From IMG/VR virus record IMGVR_UViG_3300028925_006839, positions 1 to 21,221 of that record: a DNA stretch of 21,221 nt, one strand, 5' to 3'. Position 1 is the first letter of the stretch. The number at the start of each line of letters is the position of its first letter. This document shows, piece by piece, positions 5,622 to 11,059 of the stretch. The position numbers and the translations under genes are program-made. This DNA comes from a virus. The notes beneath the pieces were generated by a model that had not been told where the DNA came from, searched no databases, and was given only the letters and a program-made list of their open reading frames with translations.

Positions 5622-6020
5622 CTAGAAGTTGTAGTCGTAGTGCTTGCTGGCTCCGAGGCTGGCGTTCTTGCCGTCGGATACGAAACGCTGCTTCTTGTTG
5701 CTCCAGTTCATCTTGCGGACGTATCCAGCTTCGTCGCTCTCAATGTCCCAAACTTGCTTGCCAGAAGTGTGTGCTGCGAAGCCACCGACTGTCTGGACTA
5801 GGGTGGATTCGTCACGGTTGAGTGTGGCGTTCATGCTGCGGATAGTTGCCTGTTGCCCGGTCTTGGATACTGCAATAATTTCGTAAGGGTTACTGTCAGT
5901 CCAGCCGTGAAGTGTGATGCCCTGTCCAACCTTGATATCAGCGGGGTTGAATGACTTAGGTGCTACATCGCTGAGATTGAAGAAGTGGTGAGCCTGTTTG
6001 ATTTGAAGTTCGGTAGTCAT
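5622..6020 (-). CDS. Hypothetical protein, 132 aa
   Basis: The start at 6020 follows CGAAGGAACCGACCACC. Residues 30-60 (VGQGITLHGWTDSNPYEIIA) and the C-terminal VWDIESDEAGYVRKMNW.. are beta-rich. The pattern of a potential SH3-like barrel with 'trouble converting' residues around S/T-D resembles widespread phage hypotheticals, but I do not assign a family. First gene after the promoter at 6072-6099, which shares a 57-bp leader with another unit. Confidence 0.75.
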   Translation of the reverse strand: MTTELQIKQAHHFFNLSDVAPKSFNPADIKVGQGITLHGWTDSNPYEIIAVSKTGQQATIRSMNATLNRDESTLVQTVGGFAAHTSGKQVWDIESDEAGYVRKMNWSNKKQRFVSDGKNASLGASKHYDYNF

Positions 6021-6021
6021 G

Positions 6022-6078
6022 GTGGTCGGTTCCTTCGGTCTTTTGGTCGTATCGAAAATGTCGATGTAATAAATCTAC
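6022..6078 (-). repeat. 57-bp leader repeat, copy 1
   Basis: Identical to 7253-7309. It spans the -10 region (GTAGATTTATT), a small hairpin (AUCGA/UCGAU around CAUUU) and the start motif CGAAGGAACCGACCAC of the downstream gene. Upstream of it only the -35 is shared. Confidence 0.9.
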
Positions 6079-6099
6079 AGGCTTTCCCAGTGTTGTCAA
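6072..6099 (-). promoter_or_regulatory. Sigma70-type promoter
   Basis: TTGACA (6099-6094), 16 bp, TAGATT (6077-6072) on the minus strand, driving the 6020 gene. The exact -10 register is uncertain; TTTATT just downstream is an alternative. Confidence 0.72.
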
Positions 6100-6125
6100 T
6101 AGCAATGTTAAGGCAATTCTGTCGG

Positions 6126-6593
6126 CTAGTCCTTCCACTGGTCGCCGTATGAACCGCAGACGTTACCAGCGGAATCACGGTGGTAACAGGCGTTCATGCT
6201 GTGCTGGTACTGTCGGCAGTCGTGACCGCTTCGGAACTTCCAGCCGCCTTTGATTTTGCGAACATGCCCGACCTCAAAGTTGCTGCCAGCCTCGCCCATC
6301 AAGATGTATTCGTCAGCCTGTTTGTAAACGTTTCCGTAGTAAACCGTTGCGCCGTCCCGCATCTTGCCGTCGATGTAAAAGCCTTTGGTGCGAATTCCGT
6401 TGTCAGTCTCTATGACGTTGACTGGCGAATTGAACAACTTGTCATCGTAGTCCCAGTCGCTCAGTTTTCGATACCAGCGATAAGTGTGGATTGCGTAGGT
6501 TGTGTCTGTGTCTACGCCTGTGCCGTCCCATGTGCCGGTCTGGTGAACTGCTGTGACAGTCTTGGCGTTCTTGCGTGAAACTTGGATTCCCAT
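6126..6593 (-). CDS. Hypothetical protein with Cys/His-rich C-terminus, 155 aa
   Basis: The start at 6593 follows GAAAAGGAACCGACCAA. The protein is beta-rich and aromatic (TYRWYRKLSDWDYDDKLF). Near the end HDCRQYQHSMNACYH and VCGS provide Cys and His in possible metal-binding spacing. No family is recognised. It is the last gene of the unit starting at 7303-7332 and ends 27 nt before the next -35. RNA element copy D precedes it. Confidence 0.77.
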   Translation of the reverse strand: MGIQVSRKNAKTVTAVHQTGTWDGTGVDTDTTYAIHTYRWYRKLSDWDYDDKLFNSPVNVIETDNGIRTKGFYIDGKMRDGATVYYGNVYKQADEYILMGEAGSNFEVGHVRKIKGGWKFRSGHDCRQYQHSMNACYHRDSAGNVCGSYGDQWKD

Positions 6594-6620
6594 TTGGTCG
6601 GTTCCTTTTCGTTACGGTCT

Positions 6621-6684
6621 ACGGTCGCCTGACCGTTTTAACTCCTAAACCCGGCATGAAGCCGGGCATTGGGTGGGTGTATGT
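6621..6684 (-). promoter_or_regulatory. Intercistronic RNA element, copy D (subtype 2)
   Basis: ACATACA, P1 CCCGGC/GCCGGG with UUCAU loop, UUUAGGAGUUAA, P2 ACGGUC/GACCGU with AGGC loop, then the start motif of the 6593 gene. Confidence 0.82.
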
Positions 6685-6695
6685 GCGGTTGGTGG

Positions 6696-6959
6696 TTAGT
6701 GGAATTTGACCATGCTGCGAATTTCGTCAGCAGTCTTTCCATGCTCGTCCGCTGCGGCGTGTAGCCAACCATCAAACGAGTCAGCAATTGCCTCGTCCCG
6801 CTTTATCTCAGCAAGTGCTTCTTCTGCATCAGCCCTGTTGTAGTGAGTTGAATCAACAACCGGGTGAGTAGGGTGCGGGTCAATAACCACGAACATGGTT
6901 CTTTCGCCTTGACTTGCTATGAATGTGTTCAGCTTCTGTTCAATAATTTCGTATGCCAT
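6696..6959 (-). CDS. Hypothetical protein, 87 aa
   Basis: The start at 6959 follows GAAAAGGAACCGACCAA. The protein has a short beta segment (TMFVVIDPHPTHPV), then acidic helices (NRADAEEALAEIKRDEAIAD), ending VKFH. This strand-then-helix order is common in small phage accessory proteins with no known role. It is flanked by RNA element copies E and D. Confidence 0.74.
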   Translation of the reverse strand: MAYEIIEQKLNTFIASQGERTMFVVIDPHPTHPVVDSTHYNRADAEEALAEIKRDEAIADSFDGWLHAAADEHGKTADEIRSMVKFH

Positions 6960-6981
6960 TTGGTCGGTTCCTTTTCGTATG

Positions 6982-7047
6982 CAGGGAAACCCCTGTTAAC
7001 CCTTTAGCCCCTGCTCGACGAATCGGCAGGGGCGGTGGGTTGTATGT
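6982..7047 (-). promoter_or_regulatory. Intercistronic RNA element, copy E
   Basis: ACATACA, AACCC, P1 GCCCCUGC/GCAGGGGC with inner CGA/UCG, UUCG loop and bulged A, UAAAGGGUUAA, P2 CAGGG/CCCUG with GUUU loop, then the start motif of the 6959 gene. Confidence 0.83.
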
Positions 7048-7059
7048 GTCGTTGGTTGT

Positions 7060-7251
7060 TTAGTTGCGAACTCTGATAACCGTTTCAGTCAGCGATGCTT
7101 TCAAGGCTTTCATTTCTTCAGATGTAAACCTGATGGTGTCGGTTCGGTCGTAGTAAGAGTTGTATCGGTTCAAATACCACACGCCTTCTTTGGCGTTACG
7201 TGTCAGCTTTACGTTGTCTGTGACGTTGATATCCCGGTTACTGTTAGGCAT
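7060..7251 (-). CDS. Hypothetical protein, 63 aa
   Basis: The start at 7251 follows CGAAGGAACCGACCACA. A basic small protein (MPNSNRDINVTDNVKLTRNA...), predicted as beta hairpins plus one helix (TSEEMKALKASL). No family is recognised. It is the first gene of its unit, under the second copy of the 57-bp leader. Confidence 0.73.
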   Translation of the reverse strand: MPNSNRDINVTDNVKLTRNAKEGVWYLNRYNSYYDRTDTIRFTSEEMKALKASLTETVIRVRN

Positions 7252-7252
7252 T

Positions 7253-7309
7253 GTGGTCGGTTCCTTCGGTCTTTTGGTCGTATCGAAAATGTCGATGTAA
7301 TAAATCTAC
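7253..7309 (-). repeat. 57-bp leader repeat, copy 2
   Basis: Identical to 6022-6078; covers the -10, leader hairpin and start motif of the 7251 gene. The coding sequences that follow the two copies are unrelated. Confidence 0.9.
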
Positions 7310-7332
7310 TCCCCTTGTTTTTCTATTGTCAA
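7303..7332 (-). promoter_or_regulatory. Sigma70-type promoter
   Basis: TTGACA (7332-7327), 18 bp, TAGATT (7308-7303) on the minus strand. It lies 6 nt after the stop codon of the 7339-7533 gene. Confidence 0.7.
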
Positions 7333-7338
7333 CACCAA

Positions 7339-7533
7339 TTACATCGCCACTTCGGTCTTTGCGATTGTCTCCAGATGCGCCTCATGCTCATCAATGGCTC
7401 GCTCTATCTCTGCGGATAGTTCCTCTGCCCCTGCTGCTGTCAGCGGATAGGCGTAGCCGTCGGCAGAAGCGATTGGAATACTGTGGACAGTGTTGCCGCT
7501 CTTGTCCGTCACGCTGACGATGTAGCTGCTCAT
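7339..7533 (-). CDS. Hypothetical protein, 64 aa
   Basis: The start at 7533 (MSSYIVSVTDKSGNTVHSIP...) overlaps the stop of the 36-aa zinc-ribbon gene (ATGA), which sets this start rather than an upstream in-frame codon at 7740 that would overlap two genes. It has beta strands followed by an acidic helix (AAGAEELSAEIERAIDEHEA). No family is recognised. It is the last gene of the unit from the promoter at 9336-9362. Confidence 0.75.
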   Translation of the reverse strand: MSSYIVSVTDKSGNTVHSIPIASADGYAYPLTAAGAEELSAEIERAIDEHEAHLETIAKTEVAM

Positions 7534-7640
7534 TTCGTGCAACCACACCAAAGGACTTTGCCAATCGGTACAGCAAACTTGCCACACTTTTTGCAAATTG
7601 CTTTGCCAGTTATACGGTCGATAACTATGTTCTGCCCCAT
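7530..7640 (-). CDS. 36-aa zinc-ribbon protein
   Basis: A tiny gene fitted exactly between two others: its ATG overlaps the upstream stop (TAATG) and its TGA overlaps the downstream ATG (ATGA). GAGGAAG provides a ribosome site. The product begins MGQNIVIDRITGKAICKKCG and ends VLWCGCTK, with C-x2-C at 16-19 and C-x-C at 32-34, enough for one zinc ribbon knuckle pair. Perfect coupling on both sides makes it very likely real. Confidence 0.82.
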   Translation of the reverse strand: MGQNIVIDRITGKAICKKCGKFAVPIGKVLWCGCTK

Positions 7641-7882
7641 TAGTTTGCTTCCTCGGTAATTGCATCAAGTGGAAGTTCGGCGTACTGGTAAAATCCAGTG
7701 ACCTGATTCTGCCATTCGATTTCCACTCGGACTTCAACACCTGCTGCGGTCGGTGCTGAGATAACTTCGATATGAGTGACCTTGTAGTTACCAGTCACCT
7801 CGTCAGAGTCAACGAGGTAGACCTTGCCAACCTCAACGCTGAGTCCATCGCCTGTGTTGATTGCTTGTATTTTCATTCCCAT
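7640..7882 (-). CDS. Hypothetical protein, 80 aa
   Basis: The start at 7882 (or the second Met at 7876) follows CGAAAAGGAACCGACTA. Beta-rich and acidic: MKIQAINTGDGLSVEVGKVY then alternating strands (VRVEIEWQNQ), probably a small barrel. Two translationally coupled genes follow. Preceded by RNA element copy F with its enlarged P2 loop. No family recognised. Confidence 0.75.
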   Translation of the reverse strand: MGMKIQAINTGDGLSVEVGKVYLVDSDEVTGNYKVTHIEVISAPTAAGVEVRVEIEWQNQVTGFYQYAELPLDAITEEAN

Positions 7883-7914
7883 TAGTCGGTTCCTTTTCGT
7901 ACTTGTTTAGTTTT

Positions 7915-8060
7915 AGATGCGTCCATCTGGCGGTGTACCACTTGCCAACTTCTTAAGTCTTTGTTGCCCGTTGCGTTAGGGCTGTGGCTTCGACGGAGAG
8001 CATCTGTTAACCCATAAGCCCCTGCTCGGTTAGACCGGCAGGGGCGGTTGGGCTGTATGT
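7915..8060 (-). promoter_or_regulatory. Intercistronic RNA element, copy F (expanded P2)
   Basis: ACATACA, AACC, P1 GCCCCUGC/GCAGGGGC with inner CGGU/ACCG and bulged A, UUAUGGGUUAA, then P2 AGAUGC (8005-8000) pairing with GCAUCU (7920-7915) across 79 nt. The start motif of the 7882 gene follows. The 190-nt gap holds no gene. Confidence 0.72.
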
Positions 8061-8073
8061 CGAAGCGGTGTGT

Positions 8074-8700
8074 CTACTTAGTCCCCCTGTATGCTTCTTT
8101 AGCGTTCTTGAAGTACCTAAGTTCGACAGCGTGTATCAGAGCAGTTAATTCTGCTACGTCAATTTCGACTTTACCTGACCAATTGATTCGCATATTTTCG
8201 GCTACATCAGGGTAGAGAAGTGTGATGTTGCCCAGTAGGTAACGCGTTTCGTTGTCCCGTTTATTGTCAGCTTCGGCAGCTTCACGACGAGCGATGCGGT
8301 CGGCTTCGTTTCGTTCACTTCTCTTGATTGCTGAAGTTATAACGCCCATGTGCAAGCCGCACATTCGGACAATTTTTTCAGACCCGGTTAAGTGTGCTTC
8401 GCCGCTTGTAACCCATGCAGAATTCTTTAATCCGTAGCCGTCATAAATCATGTCGCCAACTGCTGGCTTACAGCATTGGTTTCCGTTCCAATCTTGCAAG
8501 CTGACCTGACAGATGTTTTCTGCACAGTCTTGGCATGTTCCTGCACCGTTTAGTGCAAGGACGCTTTCGCCAATTCCACGACGGTATGCCTCGTCAGCGT
8601 TATTAGGTGTCTCGCCGCAACCTTCGCAAAAGTCGTGGTTATTAGGGTTCGTGTACCCTCGGCGGCGTGCAAGTGCTTCGTAAAATAAGTCGCTAGTCAT
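8074..8700 (-). CDS. Cysteine-rich hypothetical protein, 208 aa
   Basis: The start at 8700 follows CGAAAAGGAACTGACCA. The N-terminal part carries CEGCGE (25-30), CQDCAENIC (56-64) and a CC pair near 76, in spacing fit for two treble-clef or ribbon zinc sites, then MCGLHM. The middle (125-155) is a charged helix (KRSERNEADRIARREAAEAD). The C-terminus is alpha/beta with no motif. The zinc sites suggest nucleic-acid or protein binding. No family is recognised. Confidence 0.78.
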   Translation of the reverse strand: MTSDLFYEALARRRGYTNPNNHDFCEGCGETPNNADEAYRRGIGESVLALNGAGTCQDCAENICQVSLQDWNGNQCCKPAVGDMIYDGYGLKNSAWVTSGEAHLTGSEKIVRMCGLHMGVITSAIKRSERNEADRIARREAAEADNKRDNETRYLLGNITLLYPDVAENMRINWSGKVEIDVAELTALIHAVELRYFKNAKEAYRGTK

Positions 8701-8722
8701 TGGTCAGTTCCTTTTCGTTTGA

Positions 8723-8783
8723 CAGAGAAGCCTCTGTTAACTCCTAAACCCGGCATGAAGCCGGGCGTTGGGTGGGTGTATGT
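8723..8783 (-). promoter_or_regulatory. Intercistronic RNA element, copy G (subtype 2)
   Basis: ACATACA, AAC, P1 CCCGGC/GCCGGG with UUCAU loop, UUUAGGAGUUAA, P2 CAGAG/CUCUG with GCUU loop, then the start motif of the 8700 gene. Confidence 0.82.
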
Positions 8784-8794
8784 GGATTAGTGAG

Positions 8795-9004
8795 TTACTC
8801 AGTGAATAAATCGTTCTCTATCAGCATATCTTTCGCAAAGATGCCGATGATGCCCTTAGTCTCTTTTCCGTCGAGCAGAAGTTGCACCTGTTCTTCAACG
8901 TCGTTTGCTTTCAAATCTGCATACCCAAACTCTTTCAAATTGGCGTGGATATTCAAGCAGATTGCCTTGAAGTTATCTCGGAGAGTTTTGTTCTTCTCGT
9001 CCAT
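8795..9004 (-). CDS. Hypothetical protein, 69 aa
   Basis: I start it at 9004 because AAAAGGAACCAGTA lies directly before that ATG; a Met at 9025 would fall upstream of the ribosome site. The protein (MDEKNKTLRDNFKAICLNIH...) is helical and acidic, resembling small phage proteins without known role. Flanked by RNA element copies H and G. Confidence 0.75.
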   Translation of the reverse strand: MDEKNKTLRDNFKAICLNIHANLKEFGYADLKANDVEEQVQLLLDGKETKGIIGIFAKDMLIENDLFTE

Positions 9005-9027
9005 TACTGGTTCCTTTTCTCGCACCT

Positions 9028-9090
9028 AGAACCGCTTGGTTCTTTAACTCCTAAACCCGGCATAGAGCCGGGCGTTGGTTGTTTGTATGT
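9028..9090 (-). promoter_or_regulatory. Intercistronic RNA element, copy H (subtype 2)
   Basis: ACATACA, AAC, P1 CCCGGC/GCCGGG with UCUAU loop, UUUAGGAGUUAA, P2 AGAACC/GGUUCU with AAGC loop, then the start motif of the 9004 gene. The stop of the upstream gene is 9 nt before ACATACA. Confidence 0.83.
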
Positions 9091-9099
9091 GGGCGGCGG

Positions 9100-9291
9100 T
9101 TAGTCAGCCCAGATAGCCTCGTTCTCTGCCTCTGCTGCGAGTACAGCAGACTTGCGATACTGAACCGAGTCAGCCGATGGGTCATCGAACTGGCAAGCCG
9201 TGACCGTGATGGTCGTAGCGTTGAAATCACTCGCACCAGCGAGGACTTGCACATCTTCCCACTTGCATCGTGGGCAGGTTGTAAGGGGCAT
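9100..9291 (-). CDS. Small protein with N-terminal CxxC, 63 aa
   Basis: The start at 9291 follows CGAAAAGGAACCGACCC. MPLTTCPRCKWEDVQVL opens like a zinc ribbon, but the second half of the site is reduced to one Cys (TACQ). The rest is an acidic helix. It is first in its unit, driven by the promoter at 9336-9362 with a candidate operator. No family is recognised. Confidence 0.72.
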   Translation of the reverse strand: MPLTTCPRCKWEDVQVLAGASDFNATTITVTACQFDDPSADSVQYRKSAVLAAEAENEAIWAD

Positions 9292-9314
9292 GGGTCGGTT
9301 CCTTTTCGGGCTGT

Positions 9315-9326
9315 GTCAAAGTTGAC
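9315..9326. promoter_or_regulatory. Candidate operator palindrome
   Basis: GTCAA AG TTGAC, perfect five-base arms, between the -10 of the 9336-9362 promoter and the start motif of the 9291 gene. Position fits a repressor site; no regulator is identified. Confidence 0.4.
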
Positions 9327-9335
9327 TTTTTATTT

Positions 9336-9362
9336 TTACTACACATGCTTCAGTGTTGTCAA
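9336..9362 (-). promoter_or_regulatory. Sigma70-type promoter
   Basis: TTGACA (9362-9357), 15 bp, TAGTAA (9341-9336) on the minus strand; GTAAAA at 17-bp spacing is an alternative -10. The stop codon TGA of the upstream gene is part of this -35. Confidence 0.68.
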
Positions 9363-9742
9363 TAGTTTAGTAAATCAATTATCGGAATAAGTATCATTTC
9401 GGTGGCGTTATATTGCCCGCCTGTTGTTGTAAGACCGTTTATGAATCTGCGGTACGCTATCTTCTTCAACTTAACTGTTGGAATGTTGAGCCTGTACCGG
9501 ATTGAACCATCTTCCTCAACAATGACAAAGAAATACTCATCTGATTTTGTTGTCTGGATTCCGCTTGGTCTGCCCCGGTAGCGAAACTCAACAGCAATAT
9601 TCCCTGTCTTTACAGCAAGGCGGTCTGTCTTAACTTCAATTGTGACGTTGCCAGTTTTCGACAACGACTGAAACAACAGTTGTTCATGGAACTCACCGAA
9701 TTTCAAATCGAGGTCAAAGTCAGGTGCTGGCTTGCCGCCCAT
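9359..9742 (-). CDS. Possible PD-(D/E)XK-type nuclease, 127 aa
   Basis: Residues 10-40 contain an acidic segment, KFGEFHEQLL, then VTIEVKTDRLAVKTGN, which matches the E-x-K strand of the PD-(D/E)XK fold with upstream acidic residues in DLDLK. It continues IAVEFRYRGRPSGIQTTKSD, a pattern I associate with small phage nucleases of this superfamily. Such enzymes process DNA ends or branches during recombination, fitting the RuvC-like gene just upstream. Start at 9742 with GGAG. The assignment is by motif, not by full family match. Confidence 0.6.
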   Translation of the reverse strand: MGGKPAPDFDLDLKFGEFHEQLLFQSLSKTGNVTIEVKTDRLAVKTGNIAVEFRYRGRPSGIQTTKSDEYFFVIVEEDGSIRYRLNIPTVKLKKIAYRRFINGLTTTGGQYNATEMILIPIIDLLNY

Positions 9743-9762
9743 TCAGTTGCTCCAGAGTGTGG

Positions 9763-10314
9763 TCACAAACGATTTATAAGCAGCCTATCGTGATGCGTTA
9801 GCCCAACTGCTAGAGCTGACCATACATGACCACTGATGCCATGCAAAACCCCGGCTGGCGTTACAGTTCCACGCCCTTCGCAATCATCGCAAGATTCATG
9901 GTCACGACCGAGCCAGCCTTTCCCTTTACAGCCTTTGCATTTCTTCCCGCCTATTGCAATCTCATCACCGCCGTAGTGGTCTATCAATGCTTGCCGAATC
10001 GTGCTGTCGTTCGCTCTAGGTGAGCCGCACAGAGCCAGCTTCACATCTGGACGAGTAACATACGTCACCATCAATGCCGAAGCCTCTGCGTGACGGTCGA
10101 ACCGACCAGTCCAGCGGATTGTCTGGAATACGTCTTTACCGACCGGCATACCGTAGTGAGCAATATCCTCAATGGCTAACGGAGATTGGAACTTATTTAT
10201 GAGCGCATAAATCTTTTCGTTATCCGACCAGCCCCAATCAATAGGCACGCTGTCCTCGATGTAGCACCACCCTGACTTCGTTGTACCGGGGTCGATTGCA
10301 AGTAAGTTGCTCAT
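9763..10314 (-). CDS. RuvC-like Holliday junction resolvase with DnaJ-type zinc finger
   Basis: 183 aa of RNase H fold. Residues 4-17 (LLAIDPGTTKSGWC) give the first catalytic Asp (D8) in the RuvC DPG signature; E49 in LAIED is the second acid. YGMPVGKDVF and the C-terminal SALAVGLTH resemble phage RuvC-like proteins. Between them, residues 126-149 form CKGCKGKGW and CDDCEGRG, two CxxCxGxG halves of a DnaJ-style zinc finger. The last acid of the classical HxxD is S166 (HVWS). Likely role: resolving branched replication intermediates before packaging. The start overlaps the upstream stop (ATGA). Confidence 0.85.
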   Translation of the reverse strand: MSNLLAIDPGTTKSGWCYIEDSVPIDWGWSDNEKIYALINKFQSPLAIEDIAHYGMPVGKDVFQTIRWTGRFDRHAEASALMVTYVTRPDVKLALCGSPRANDSTIRQALIDHYGGDEIAIGGKKCKGCKGKGWLGRDHESCDDCEGRGTVTPAGVLHGISGHVWSALAVGLTHHDRLLINRL

Positions 10315-10643
10315 CGTGTATTCCCTTCAAGTCCTACTCTTGCCGATGGTCGCCAGCCGCAAGCGAAACACGCAACAGCATCTTCGTAATGACTGCCGTT
10401 CCCGTATATCAATTTGCCAGAACACTTCGGGCAAACTGTCATTGCTGATGTGTCCTCGACTTCTACTTCATGCTTCGATAACTCAACCTGCTCGCCTCTG
10501 GTGTACCCGTAGACATTCCGATTCTTTGCTGACAGCCGAACGCACTCTCGACATTCTTCGATGACCACGCCATGCTTCCGTCGGTGTTGAGTATTCGGCT
10601 TTGTCATGCTGTGACCAGCGGTGCATGTCTTTGCTTCTACCAT
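10311..10643 (-). CDS. Two-zinc-module protein, 110 aa
   Basis: I start it at 10643, just after AACGAAAGGAACTTGGA; an upstream GTG at 10736 lacks a ribosome site and would overlap the previous gene, although that stretch (CSFENCPSSLEC) is Cys-rich and could be genuine. Module 1: CTAGH (7-11) with CREC (31-34). Module 2: CPKC (71-74) with CFAC (92-95), a classical zinc ribbon. Such arrangements bind nucleic acid or modify nucleases. Coupled to the RuvC-like gene, so likely works in the same recombination step. Confidence 0.75.
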   Translation of the reverse strand: MVEAKTCTAGHSMTKPNTQHRRKHGVVIEECRECVRLSAKNRNVYGYTRGEQVELSKHEVEVEDTSAMTVCPKCSGKLIYGNGSHYEDAVACFACGWRPSARVGLEGNTR

Positions 10644-10692
10644 TCCAAGTTCCTTTCGTTTACGAATACATTCCAAGCTACTAGGACAGTTT

Positions 10693-11058
10693 TCAAAACT
10701 GCATTTCGGACTGTGTTCCGTCAACATTGCAAACACACGTTTTGCAATGTGAGCGGACGTTGATACCGTTCGGGTCTACTCCAACCCACCAGCGTTGCTG
10801 ACTATGCCCGTTGAACTTATGTTCGCCGTCTGGATAAACCTTTCCAGCGTTGTGCAGGTCAGCCATTCTGCGACTAATCTGATGAGAGTCTAAATCTGTG
10901 ACTGTGGCATATTGCCCACCAGTTCCACCCTGCCGCTTTTTCACGGCAGCCAGTAAGATTTCGGCTTGCGTATACCTTGCGCCACTTTCGGTTATTTCTT
11001 TTGCAGCCTTATGGCTTGTTGCCGGGTCGGTATTTCGTCGCCCTGTTAAACCGTCCAT
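10693..11058 (-). CDS. Winged-helix DNA-binding protein, 121 aa
   Basis: The ATG at 11058 has AGGGGGG at 9-nt spacing and lies one base after the primase stop; a GTG at 11067 is too close to that site. RRNTDPATSHKAAKEI (7-22) and YTQAEILLAAVKKRQGG, then HQISRRMADLHNAGKV (59-74), match a phage winged HTH family. The tail SHCKTCVC has closely spaced cysteines. It probably binds DNA next to the replication machinery or regulates it. Confidence 0.75.
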   Translation of the reverse strand: MDGLTGRRNTDPATSHKAAKEITESGARYTQAEILLAAVKKRQGGTGGQYATVTDLDSHQISRRMADLHNAGKVYPDGEHKFNGHSQQRWWVGVDPNGINVRSHCKTCVCNVDGTQSEMQF

Positions 11059-11059
11059 A

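Noticed and set aside
7391-7585. 64-codon minus-strand frame rich in Arg and Ser
   Set aside because: It overlaps the 7339-7533 gene in another frame, has no ribosome site and looks like a frame shadow.
7534-7740. N-terminal extension of the 7339-7533 gene up to 7740
   Set aside because: It would run through the 36-aa zinc-ribbon gene and into the 7640-7882 gene; the ATGA overlap marks the true start at 7533.
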